From Bacteroidales bacterium (lineage in GTDB: Bacteria > Bacteroidota > Bacteroidia > Bacteroidales > VadinHA17), in NCBI GenBank assembly GCA_025454775.1, contig JALONU010000019.1, forward strand, positions 1 through 36,471: 36,471 nt of DNA, in the 5' to 3' direction. Below the pieces are notes generated by a model. It was given only the letters and a program-made list of their open reading frames with translations. It did not search any database and was not told where the DNA came from. The translations under genes were made by a program, and so were the position numbers. Below are positions 28,842 through 36,471 of this stretch, piece after piece. Numbering within the stretch: position 1 is the first letter of the stretch; every line of letters begins with the position of its first letter.

Positions 28842-31800
28842 ATGAACTGCATTGTATTTTCGCGGACGGCTGCAGCTTCACTGGTATTCCTGCTGACCGT
28901 TCCATTATTTTCTCAATCGCTTGAAGAAGGATTCCTCGACCCTCCCGTATCCGCAAAGCCCAGAACCTGGTGGCATTGGACAAACAGCAACATAAGCACC
29001 GAAGGTATCACAAAGGACCTCGAATGGATGAAGAATGCAGGTATAGGCGGCTTTCAGATAGCCGACGTGGCATCAGGCCAGGGACAGATTGTTGAGAAGA
29101 AAATCCCTTTCGGATCTCCCGAATGGTACAATGCAGTGCGTCATGCCGCTGCGGAGGCAGACAGGCTGGGCCTCGAAATGACAGTTTTCAGCTCTCCCGG
29201 CTGGAGCCTTACCGGAGGTCCCTGGGTAAAACCGGAACAGGCTATGAAAAAACTGGTGTGGAGCGAAATGAACCTTAAAGGGCCCCTGAAATTCAAGGGT
29301 AAGCTCCCCCCTGTTCCCTCGAACGAAGGACCTGTCAGAAACCTGTCCAGATCTGCCAAACCCGGCCCCAACGAATCAAAATTTTCAAGGGATTTTCTTG
29401 TACTGGCCTTCCCAACGCCCCGGGATGAAACAGATATTCGGAGCTTAAATCCCGTCATAACCACCTCCGGAGGTCCGGTCGATACAGAAGCACTTCTCGA
29501 TGACGACCTTAATACTGCAGCCAGGATAAGATCGGGAAAGGACAGGACAACAACCTGGATCCAGTTCTTATTCGACAAACCCGTGTCAGTCAAGGCTGTG
29601 ACCCTCGCCAACCGGAGCGGTATCCCCGTCGGTACCATAAAAGCAGGCAATGACCCTTCTCAACTTAAAACACTTGCAATACTTCCCGGTCCTCAGCTGT
29701 ACAGAGCCGGGAAGGTTACAACATACTCATTTACTGAGACCGCAGCCACCTGTTTCCGGGTTGAATTTACCGGTGCTCCATTGAGGCCGGCAGACGTAAT
29801 GGCAGAAACAGTCACAAAACCCGATTCAGTGTATGTTTTCAGCGAGCTGAAACTGCACACGGGAGCAAGGATCAACAGGTGGGAAGACAAGGCAGGGTTC
29901 TACCATCTGTTTGCATATGAACCTGTTGAATCCGTATCAGTGCCCCAGCCATCAGCCGTGGATGAAGCCAGGATCATAAACCTCACTTCAATGCTGAAAC
30001 CTGACGGTTCCTTCGAATGGGATGTTCCCGCAGGCGATTGGACAATAATGAGATTCGGATATTCCCTTACAGGATCTACAAACAGGCCTGCCGTTCCTTC
30101 GGGATCCGGATTTGAGGTCGACAAGCTCAGCAGCCGCCACAGCGAGGACTATATAAGGGCTTATACGGATCCTATCAGGCAGTCGCTGGGGCAGTTGTAT
30201 GGCAGAAGCATGCAATACGTTCTTCTCGACAGCTGGGAAGCAGGAATGCAGAACTGGACAGATGAAATGACCGGGGAATTTGCCCGGAGAAGAGGATATG
30301 ATCCCACGCCTTACCTGCCCTGTCTTGCAGGAAGGGTGGTTGGAAACAGTGAGTTTAGCGACAGGTTTCTCTGGGATTTCAGGCGTACCCTGGCCGATAT
30401 GTTCGCAGAAAACCATTTCAAGGTGATCACGGATTATCTTCATAACCAGGGAATTAAAACTTATGGCGAAGTATCGGGCGTCTCCCTTGAGATCCTCGAG
30501 GATGCCCTGCTGTGCAAGAAATATGTTGATATACCGATGGGAGAATTCTGGCGCGGGAAAATGCATCCTGATCTTATGTACTACCAGGACGTGAGAGGCG
30601 CCGCGTCTGCCTCGCATATTTACGGGAAAAATATCGTGGCAACGGAATCATTCACAGGAGGAGGATTTGATTCACCACGATCACTGAAGGAGACCGGCGA
30701 TTACTGGTTCTCCCAGGGTGTGAACAGGATCATCTTTCATACCTCGGCACACCAGCCTCTCGACACGAAGCCTGGCAACACGATGGTAGGTACGCACATT
30801 AACAGGAATATAACCTGGGCAGAACAGGCCGGTCCTTTCATGAAATATCTTGCCAGGAACTCCTTCATGCTACAGCAGGGTACATTTGTGGCTGATATTG
30901 CATACCTGCTCAATGAGGGCGCTCCATCCACGATGCCGATATGGGGTGAAGGCCTCTCCCCTGCCCTGCCTGAAGGTTACGACTTCGACTATATAAATGC
31001 CGATGTCCTGCTTAACCTTATGACAGTCAACACCGACGGAAAGCTGTCACTGCCATCAGGCATGGCATACGAGCTGCTTGTTCTCCCTCCAACAGATAAA
31101 ATGACCCTTCCAGTCCTCAGGAAGCTCCATTCACTTGTAATCGCCGGGGCCAGGATCAGCGGACAGAGGCCCCTGACGACCCCGGGACTCACAGGTTACC
31201 CCGGTTCGCAGAAAGAGTTCGATGAGCTTGTCTCCGGGCTCTGGGGCGACCTTGACGGAATCAGCCGCACGATAAGGACCTTCGGAAAAGGAAAGGTATA
31301 CTGGGGTGTCTCGCCCGGAAGAATTCTTGAAATGAATGGTGTCAATCCTGATGTTATATTAAATGCCTCGCGGGGCGAAATTTCGTGGATACACCGCAGA
31401 ACAAAGGATGAGGATATCTATTTCATTGTCAACCTGACCGATACGACGGCGAACCTCAGCATGAAATTCCGCACCACAGGTCGTGAAGCTGAGATATGGG
31501 ATCCCTCGGCAGGCACTGTCAGGCCTGCCTCTTACTTTATCTCACAGTCAAATACTGCTGTTCCACTGTTTCTTGGGAAACGGCAATCCGTGTTCGTCGT
31601 GTTCAGAAAAGAAACCAATATAAAGACAAGGACTATCCCTCAGGCAGAGCCTGTACTGATAACCACGCTCACGGGGCCCTGGGACATCAGCTTTCCTCCT
31701 GACCTGGGAGCTCCCGCAGGTATAAGCGTTGAGAAACTTGAATCGTGGACATCGAATGCTGATGAGGGTATAAAATATTTTTCGGGGACTGCAACATATA

Positions 31801-32132
31801 CAAAGACTTTTGAAGTCCCGAAAAGATGGATGGCCGGAGGGCAGAAGCTGATCCTTGACCTCGGCAAAGTTGGTGATCTGGCCGAAGTTAAGGTAAACGG
31901 CCAGCCTGCCGGAATTCTATGGGACCATCCTTTCCGGACCGACATAACATCTCTCGTCAGGAAAGGTTCCAATACCCTTGAGATCATGGTTACCAACGAG
32001 TGGACCAACAGGCTTGCCGGCGATCAGAAGGCGGCTCCCGGGAAGAAGGTCCTGAACTCTTCAATGTTTGTATTTTCGAGGGGATTGAGTGAATCGGGGC
32101 TTATGGGGCCTGTAAGGATACTGCGTGAGTAG
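28842..32132 (+). CDS. Glycoside hydrolase family 106-type alpha-L-rhamnosidase
   Basis: The 1096-aa exported enzyme is predicted to release terminal L-rhamnose from glycans. A signal peptide (MNCIVFSRTAAASLVFLLTVPLFSQ) is followed by the family hallmark PRTWWHWTNSNISTEGITKD and DLEWMKNAGIGGFQI, then the long catalytic region (TDEMTGEFARRRGYDPTPYL, YGEVSGVSLE, FTGGGFDSPRS). The C-terminal part is a beta-sandwich, GH2-like sugar-binding region (TYTKTFEVPKRW...LAEVKVNGQPAGILWDHPF...NTLEIMVTNEW). Length and order match GH106. An LamG gene follows after 39 bp. Its start sits directly behind the csp terminator, so its promoter must be compact or overlap it. Substrate source (plant, algal or bacterial glycan) unknown. 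Confidence 0.9.
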   Translation: MNCIVFSRTAAASLVFLLTVPLFSQSLEEGFLDPPVSAKPRTWWHWTNSNISTEGITKDLEWMKNAGIGGFQIADVASGQGQIVEKKIPFGSPEWYNAVRHAAAEADRLGLEMTVFSSPGWSLTGGPWVKPEQAMKKLVWSEMNLKGPLKFKGKLPPVPSNEGPVRNLSRSAKPGPNESKFSRDFLVLAFPTPRDETDIRSLNPVITTSGGPVDTEALLDDDLNTAARIRSGKDRTTTWIQFLFDKPVSVKAVTLANRSGIPVGTIKAGNDPSQLKTLAILPGPQLYRAGKVTTYSFTETAATCFRVEFTGAPLRPADVMAETVTKPDSVYVFSELKLHTGARINRWEDKAGFYHLFAYEPVESVSVPQPSAVDEARIINLTSMLKPDGSFEWDVPAGDWTIMRFGYSLTGSTNRPAVPSGSGFEVDKLSSRHSEDYIRAYTDPIRQSLGQLYGRSMQYVLLDSWEAGMQNWTDEMTGEFARRRGYDPTPYLPCLAGRVVGNSEFSDRFLWDFRRTLADMFAENHFKVITDYLHNQGIKTYGEVSGVSLEILEDALLCKKYVDIPMGEFWRGKMHPDLMYYQDVRGAASASHIYGKNIVATESFTGGGFDSPRSLKETGDYWFSQGVNRIIFHTSAHQPLDTKPGNTMVGTHINRNITWAEQAGPFMKYLARNSFMLQQGTFVADIAYLLNEGAPSTMPIWGEGLSPALPEGYDFDYINADVLLNLMTVNTDGKLSLPSGMAYELLVLPPTDKMTLPVLRKLHSLVIAGARISGQRPLTTPGLTGYPGSQKEFDELVSGLWGDLDGISRTIRTFGKGKVYWGVSPGRILEMNGVNPDVILNASRGEISWIHRRTKDEDIYFIVNLTDTTANLSMKFRTTGREAEIWDPSAGTVRPASYFISQSNTAVPLFLGKRQSVFVVFRKETNIKTRTIPQAEPVLITTLTGPWDISFPPDLGAPAGISVEKLESWTSNADEGIKYFSGTATYTKTFEVPKRWMAGGQKLILDLGKVGDLAEVKVNGQPAGILWDHPFRTDITSLVRKGSNTLEIMVTNEWTNRLAGDQKAAPGKKVLNSSMFVFSRGLSESGLMGPVRILRE

Positions 32133-32171
32133 AAGACTATCTTATAACTAAATTAATATCAGGATATTAGT

Positions 32172-32789
32172 ATGAAAGCTAAAAGCGATTCCCATACCAC
32201 TGAATGGATACTGGCTGAAATAATGCAAAAGATGCCCTCAGGCCTGAGAATTTCCGGCAATCCCCTGGTTGCTGATGGAAAATATGGAAAGTCAGTTGCC
32301 TTCAATGGCTCATCTGACGCCATATTCCTGGAGAGCAATCCTCTTTCAGAATTGGATGAATTCACTATTGAGGTGATTTTCATGCCTCAGAGCGGAGGCA
32401 GTTTTGAACAGCGCTTTCTGCATTGCGGCGAGACCCAGGGCGACAGGGTGCTCCTTGAGCTGAGGGCCACAGAAACACACTGGTACTTCGATGCGTTCAT
32501 TGCAGTCGGTGAAGAAAAATGTACGCTTATCGATCCAGACCGGCTTCATCCGCTCAATGAATGGTATCATGCGGCCTATGTAAACGATAATGGAAAGCTC
32601 ACCACATGGATCAGTGGAAGGAAAGAGATTGAAGGTGATATTATTATTTCTCCGGTTAAAGGCAGCAGAACCTCAATTGGTGCAAGGCAGAATGAGGTTT
32701 CGTGGTTCAGAGGCATTATACACAAAATAAGGATCACGGAAAAAGCCCTTGAACCTGACTCTTTTCTTAAAGTCCGTACAATAAACTGA
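32172..32789 (+). CDS. LamG/concanavalin A-like domain protein
   Basis: The 205-aa protein is made of one LamG-like jelly-roll domain: YGKSVAFNGSSDAIFLESNP, FTIEVIFMPQSGG, NEWYHAAYVNDNGKLTTWIS, and SIGARQNEVSWFRGIIHKIRITEKAL. Such domains bind carbohydrates or other ligands and often accompany glycan-active enzymes. No signal peptide or membrane segment is visible, which is unusual for a partner of an exported rhamnosidase. Either it is cytosolic or the start is misjudged, although no upstream in-frame extension to the GH106 stop was evident. It is likely co-transcribed with GH106. Confidence 0.8.
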   Translation: MKAKSDSHTTEWILAEIMQKMPSGLRISGNPLVADGKYGKSVAFNGSSDAIFLESNPLSELDEFTIEVIFMPQSGGSFEQRFLHCGETQGDRVLLELRATETHWYFDAFIAVGEEKCTLIDPDRLHPLNEWYHAAYVNDNGKLTTWISGRKEIEGDIIISPVKGSRTSIGARQNEVSWFRGIIHKIRITEKALEPDSFLKVRTIN

Positions 32790-32799
32790 TGAAGATCCT

Positions 32800-32833
32800 C
32801 ACCGGTTGCCCACAGGGAAAAAGATAACCGGTG
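32800..32833. terminator. Hairpin between the convergent LamG and oxidoreductase genes
   Basis: An 8-bp perfect stem (CACCGGTT / AACCGGTG) encloses an 18-nt loop that holds a smaller CCC/GGG stem. No clear T-run follows on either strand. The position between convergent stops suggests a bidirectional terminator. Confidence 0.4.
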
Positions 32834-32870
32834 GGATATTCGCCAGAAAACTTAAAAACGCTACCCGTCC

Positions 32871-34190
32871 TTAAATCAGTTTCCAGGGTTTCCTGTACTC
32901 GTAGTGCATCAGCTTTGTTGCAGCACCATCCGTGTCGTCTACAAATGATTCGGTTGCAGGATCCCATTTTACCGTACGTTTCAGCTCGCAGGCAATGTTG
33001 CCAAGTGTGCAGACCAGACAGCTGCTGTGCCCCACCTCAACAGGAACAACAGGATCTTTTCTGGAGCGGACGGCTTCTATGAAATTCACCTGGTGAGGTA
33101 TCCTGGTCTCGTAAGGACCTTCCACCTTAGTTTCACTTTCAGGAAGGTTCCATGCCGGGTCGGAAGCCTGGAAATAGCCCCTGGCAACTTCTATCCATCC
33201 TTTCTCACCCCAGAATTTCACTCCCTTTGTTTTCTTCTCATCAAAAGGCTCGGATGTCATCACGGTGCCGCTGGCATATTTAAATGTCATATACTCTGTA
33301 CCGTCGCCAATCGGTGATATCTCCACAGGTCCGTTCTTATCCATGCCAAGACCCCACTGGGCAATGTCGAACATATGAGCTCCCCAGTCGGTGGTGAAGC
33401 CTCCTCCCATTTCCTTGTACCATCTCCAGGCGCCCCAGATATCTTCATTCTTCTCAGGATCAAGGGATATTGGCGGATCCAGCTGGTTGTTGAAATGGAT
33501 TGGCACATTAAGCGGGCCGAGCCACAGATCCCAGTTAAGATCGGCGGGCAGGGGCTCTTCAGGAAGGTCGTAAGGTTTAGGGGGTGCACCCACGTATGCA
33601 TTTACAAGTGAGATTGCACCTAGGGTACCTGACTGTACAAGCTTAACGGCATGCTGGAATTCGGCACTCGAGCGCTGCTGGCTTCCGAGGCCGAAGATAA
33701 TATTATTGCCGCGGACAGCTTTAACAAGTTCCTGTCCCTCCCTGATGGTGAAGGTCATGGGTTTTTCAAGGTAGATATCCTTTCCGGCCTTGCATGCAGC
33801 CACTGCGATCATGGCGTGCGAATGGTCCGGTACAGCGATTACAACAGCGTCAATATCCTTTCGTTTCAGGATGTCCTGGTATTTTTCGCAGGTGCTCACC
33901 TCAACTTTTCTTCCTGCTTTTTCATAGAAGGCATTCACCCTCTTCTCGAACCTTTTTCGCTTGATCCCGTAGACATCGCATCCTGCGAGAACTGTGACTC
34001 CCTCAATCTGGATGAATCCGTTGAGGAGGAACATTGCCTGCCGGCCGAGACCAATGAAGCCGAGGCGGATGGTCCCGTCTGATTTGGGTTTGCATCCCGT
34101 GAGATGCGGTAGTACTGCAAGTCCGGCTGCTCCGGCTGCGGCAGCGGTCAGGAACTGACGCCTTGACCAGTTCTTTTTCTGATTTTCCAT
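32871..34190 (-). CDS. Gfo/Idh/MocA family oxidoreductase with Tat signal
   Basis: The 439-aa NAD(P)-dependent sugar or sugar-derivative oxidoreductase starts with a twin-arginine signal (NWSRRQFLTAAAAGAAGLAV) that ends in LTGC, a possible lipobox. The Rossmann motif is LGFIGLGRQAMF and the conserved EKP motif is DIYLEKPMTF. The C-terminal alpha/beta domain follows (GGGFTTDWGAHMFDIAQWGL). Tat export of a folded, cofactor-loaded enzyme fits a periplasmic role. The track start at 34286 is TTG and overlaps the fucosidase gene; the ATG at 34190 (MENQKKNW) begins just before the Tat motif and is preferred. It is downstream of the GH29 gene on the same strand. GH109-like or epimerase activity cannot be excluded. 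Confidence 0.9.
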   Translation of the reverse strand: MENQKKNWSRRQFLTAAAAGAAGLAVLPHLTGCKPKSDGTIRLGFIGLGRQAMFLLNGFIQIEGVTVLAGCDVYGIKRKRFEKRVNAFYEKAGRKVEVSTCEKYQDILKRKDIDAVVIAVPDHSHAMIAVAACKAGKDIYLEKPMTFTIREGQELVKAVRGNNIIFGLGSQQRSSAEFQHAVKLVQSGTLGAISLVNAYVGAPPKPYDLPEEPLPADLNWDLWLGPLNVPIHFNNQLDPPISLDPEKNEDIWGAWRWYKEMGGGFTTDWGAHMFDIAQWGLGMDKNGPVEISPIGDGTEYMTFKYASGTVMTSEPFDEKKTKGVKFWGEKGWIEVARGYFQASDPAWNLPESETKVEGPYETRIPHQVNFIEAVRSRKDPVVPVEVGHSSCLVCTLGNIACELKRTVKWDPATESFVDDTDGAATKLMHYEYRKPWKLI

Positions 34191-34248
34191 TACTTTGATT
34201 TTAGGGTTATTTATATTCTGGTTAGTTCTTTCCAGTGAGTTCTTAAAA

Positions 34249-35613
34249 TTAGAATTTTCTTTGGAAAACATCCTTACTGTATTCAAGTTTTATGACCATA
34301 ATGCTGTCAGCCATCTCATTCACAGGAAGATTCCTGAGCCGAAGGTAGGGTTTCTGCTCAGTATGATCGCTGGGAGAAAGGTTCACAATATGGTCTATGC
34401 TCCTTCCGTCATTGAGCAGCGTTACGCTCACCGGTTTGACATCGAGGGGCTTAAGCTTGAAGCCGTTACCCGGAATACCTTTATGAAGATGCAGGTAAAA
34501 CGTGTTCCCCCGCCTTGTAACCAGTACATCATTCACCCTGATAATTCCCGATGCCGGTTCGGCAAGCTCAAATGATTCCCTGACTGAAGAATACCATTTC
34601 CCGATCCTTTTCAGTATCGAAGCTGATTTTTCAGGTATCACACCTTCAGCGGTCGGACCCACATTCAGAAGGTAGTTCGCTCCGCGTGCCAGATAACGGT
34701 CTATGCTTCCCATAAGATGAAAGTCTGAATAATAGTCCTCATCAGATTTGTATCCCCAGCTTTCCATTCCCACCGACTGGCATGCTTCTGTCGCCCTCTC
34801 CAGCTTTTCAGCTCCGGCAGCTGCCGTGTCAAAATCGCGTTCAGGGGTTCCGAAATCGCCATCATCGAATCCCCTGTTGTTGATCACAGCTTTGGGCTGA
34901 AGCTTTCTTATCATTTCATTTACAGACGGATCCTTATACCCGGGAACGTTCATGTCCCACCAGAAGCCGTGTATCTGTCCGTAATCAGTACAGAGTTCCC
35001 TGACCTGTACCCTGAGGAAGTCCATGTACCTGTCCCAGTCGGGCTGATCACCGGCTTCAGGCTTCGGAAGTTCATGATGCCTTCCCTGGTTAGGGTAATT
35101 AGGATGGTTCCAGTCAGCGATGGAATAGTACAGGCAGAGGGGTATTTCCCTTTTATGACATGCATCAGCAAGCATCCCTATAATATCCTTCTTATAGGGA
35201 GTGTTCATAGTATTGAATTGTGTCTGTCTTGTATCCCAGAGACAGAATCCGTCATGGTGCTTTGTGGTCACGGTTATATATTTCATCCCTGCCTCCTGCA
35301 TCAGGTCGAGCCATTTATCCGGATCGAATTTTCTCGGATTCCATTGAGCTGCAAGTTTTACATATTCCTGCCTGGGCACTCTTGCCCGCCACTGGTGCTG
35401 TTCATGCCATGCAGGGATTGAGTATATACCCCAGTGGACGAACATACCGAACCTCTTTTCGAAAAACCAGTCACGGCCATCGCCGAATTTCAATTGCGAG
35501 GCTGTCGAAGACAATGAAACAACGTCCTTTAGAATACCCGGGACCGGATCAGCTGAAAATAAAGGCAATGCAGCGCCCAATGCCGCCGTCTTAATCATTT
35601 CTCTGCGTTTCAT
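34249..35613 (-). CDS. Glycoside hydrolase family 29 alpha-L-fucosidase
   Basis: The 454-aa exported retaining fucosidase has a twin-arginine-like N-terminus (MKRREMIKTAALGAALPLFS) that suggests Tat or Sec export. The (beta/alpha)8 domain shows GMFVHWGIYSIP (residues 56-67), the conserved TTKHHDGFCLWD (116-127), and the nucleophile Asp220 in GFWWDMN. The C-terminal sandwich begins after about residue 340 (SVRESFELAEPASGIIRV). Length and order match GH29. It lies 58 bp upstream of the oxidoreductase start and is co-directional with the GntR gene, separated by the octamer array. It probably cleaves terminal alpha-L-fucose, alongside the rhamnosidase. Confidence 0.92.
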   Translation of the reverse strand: MKRREMIKTAALGAALPLFSADPVPGILKDVVSLSSTASQLKFGDGRDWFFEKRFGMFVHWGIYSIPAWHEQHQWRARVPRQEYVKLAAQWNPRKFDPDKWLDLMQEAGMKYITVTTKHHDGFCLWDTRQTQFNTMNTPYKKDIIGMLADACHKREIPLCLYYSIADWNHPNYPNQGRHHELPKPEAGDQPDWDRYMDFLRVQVRELCTDYGQIHGFWWDMNVPGYKDPSVNEMIRKLQPKAVINNRGFDDGDFGTPERDFDTAAAGAEKLERATEACQSVGMESWGYKSDEDYYSDFHLMGSIDRYLARGANYLLNVGPTAEGVIPEKSASILKRIGKWYSSVRESFELAEPASGIIRVNDVLVTRRGNTFYLHLHKGIPGNGFKLKPLDVKPVSVTLLNDGRSIDHIVNLSPSDHTEQKPYLRLRNLPVNEMADSIMVIKLEYSKDVFQRKF

Positions 35614-35652
35614 AATTTCTTACAAATAAAGTCCTTATGTTGTTAAGGAACT

Positions 35653-35684
35653 GCAAGACCGCAAGACCGCAAGACTGCAGGACC
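35653..35684. repeat. Tandem octamer array, four units of GCARGACY
   Basis: Four in-phase 8-bp units can be read: GCAAGACC, GCAAGACC, GCAAGACT, GCAGGACC. The array directly abuts the stop codon of the GntR gene (35685-35687). Flanking TAAGG...CCTTA lets the whole block fold into an imperfect hairpin. The unit is the same family as in the array at 14581-14682. Confidence 0.85.
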
Positions 35685-36401
35685 TTAGAACCTACCGAAG
35701 ATAGAATATTTCTCTGTATTACAGAATATTGAGGAATATAGAAAAAGACCCGGGTTGTTTGTTTCCATTTTTCTTTCAAGGTGAAGCACCGGCTGTCCTC
35801 TTTTGAGGTGGAGGAAGCGGCTGATCTTTTCAGAGGCGGGAATTGCCTTGATACGTTGCTCACCTCCCTTTATTTCAATATGGTAATGATCCCTGAGTAT
35901 CCTGAAAAGGGATCTGTTCTCGAACTGCCTGGAGGTGATCCTTGGCAGGTTGATATTTGCTATATAGCTGATATCGTAGAATATAGGTACATCATCGAGG
36001 AGCCTGAGCCTTTCCATGTAGATGCAGCCTGATTCCTTCTCGAGACCGGAAAGCGCAAACATGAAGTTCTCTTCCCAGGGTATGATGTGAGGTTTTACTA
36101 TTATTCTGGTCTTTAGCTTCCTGTCCCCTACTGCTGAAGTGGTTCCTGATACCGAGAGTATACCTATTTCGCGCGGAAGGTGATGAACAATACTGCCTTT
36201 ACCCTGGTGCTTGATGATATAGCCATCGTTGGCAAGGGTGGCCAGCGACTGCCTGACGGTAGGCCTCGTCATCCCGTAAAGCTGGCAAAGTTCATTTTCA
36301 GAAGGCAGCAGGTCGCCCTCCTTGTATACACCTTCGCTGATATGCCTGCGCAGGATCTCATAAAGCCGCTTGTGCTGCGGGATGCTCTTCAGGGACACCA
36401 T
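35685..36401 (-). CDS. GntR family transcriptional regulator with UTRA effector domain
   Basis: The 238-aa repressor-type regulator has an N-terminal winged helix (YKEGDLLPSENELCQLYGMT and RPTVRQSLATLANDGYI, then the wing HQGKGSIV), followed by a UTRA ligand-binding domain (IYMERLRLLDDVPIFYDISY, ... VLHLERKMETNNPG), as in the HutC/FarR branch. Effectors of this branch are small metabolites, often sugars. The track start at 36446 is TTG and lies inside a palindrome; the ATG at 36401 (MVSLKSIPQHKRLYEIL) is preferred. Its position next to the fucosidase suggests control of the deoxysugar locus, which is inferred. Confidence 0.92.
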   Translation of the reverse strand: MVSLKSIPQHKRLYEILRRHISEGVYKEGDLLPSENELCQLYGMTRPTVRQSLATLANDGYIIKHQGKGSIVHHLPREIGILSVSGTTSAVGDRKLKTRIIVKPHIIPWEENFMFALSGLEKESGCIYMERLRLLDDVPIFYDISYIANINLPRITSRQFENRSLFRILRDHYHIEIKGGEQRIKAIPASEKISRFLHLKRGQPVLHLERKMETNNPGLFLYSSIFCNTEKYSIFGRF

Positions 36402-36432
36402 CTGAATATTTTTTGTAAATATATCAAGTTTT

Positions 36433-36448
36433 ACTTGTAAATACAAGT
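36433..36448 (-). promoter_or_regulatory. Perfect palindrome ACTTGTA-AA-TACAAGT, probable GntR operator
   Basis: A 7-2-7 perfect inverted repeat lies 32 bp upstream of the GntR ATG. Its TTGTA...TACAA core resembles operators of GntR-family regulators such as Bacillus AraR (ATTTGTACGTACAAAT). On the minus strand a TTG within it is followed after 20 nt by TATATTTA (36416-36423), close to the -7 consensus, so the site would overlap the -33 region and could mediate autorepression. Confidence 0.6.
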
Positions 36449-36471
36449 TATTTTCTATATTTTTGTATCCG

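Noticed and set aside
28842-36446. Classical SusCD polysaccharide utilisation locus
   Set aside because: No SusC-like receptor or SusD-like lipoprotein is present within the window; only enzymes, a LamG protein and a regulator are seen.
36402-36446. Longer GntR form starting at TTG 36446
   Set aside because: The start codon lies inside the operator palindrome, and the extra 15 residues do not belong to the winged-helix family pattern.

Overview
The window looks like chromosomal DNA from a member of the Bacteroidota, most likely a Bacteroidales-type environmental lineage. The evidence is a short (286 aa) Bacteroidota-type primary sigma factor, a THX-type small ribosomal protein, a TonB-dependent receptor paired with a DUF4249 lipoprotein, LxxC lipoproteins, a GH106/GH29 glycan locus, and promoter candidates of the TTTG / TAnnTTTG kind (best case in front of rpoD). 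No tRNA, rRNA, CRISPR array, integrase or insertion sequence was recognised.

Layout. 1-2183 (+): the 3' part of a TonB-dependent receptor, apparently frameshifted, followed by a DUF4249 lipoprotein. 2233-6317 (-): an unknown acidic lipoprotein, rpoD, and a DegP/HtrA protease. 6731-12345 (+): dapF, an S9-like hydrolase flanked by two copies of a REP-like palindromic repeat, rlmN, a DacB/PBP4 peptidase and a DUF362 ferredoxin-like protein. This run converges with gyrB (12342-14312, -). 14683-19439 (-): an outer-membrane beta-barrel and a 1006-aa TPR protein, divergent from ftsE (19664-20380, +). 20377-24893 (-): a compact operon of EamA transporter, MFS transporter, polysaccharide deacetylase-like protein and FemAB/GNAT-like protein, which suggests envelope or glycan modification. 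24975-26532 (+): an acetolactate-synthase-like ThDP enzyme broken by an internal deletion and frameshift. 26604-28763: four RNA-related genes, namely a THX ribosomal protein with an unusually long Lys/Glu/Pro tail, a NYN-LOTUS nuclease-like protein, an RRM protein and a cold-shock protein. 28842-36401: a deoxysugar glycan locus with a GH106 alpha-L-rhamnosidase-like enzyme, a LamG protein, an exported Gfo/Idh/MocA oxidoreductase, a GH29 alpha-L-fucosidase and a GntR/UTRA regulator with a perfect palindrome upstream. No SusC/SusD pair is visible in it.

The least-explained signal is non-coding. Short-period tandem arrays of 7 or 8 bp occur at four places, and three of them begin at or directly against the stop codon of a gene. 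Two of these, about 21 kb apart, share the octamer family GCARGACY, and one is folded into a perfect 28-bp inverted repeat. A strong potential G-quadruplex lies in the degP leader. No clearly new defence or mobile system was found. The best leads are the stop-codon-anchored arrays, the extended THX protein in its RNA-binding neighbourhood, and the GntR-controlled deoxysugar locus.
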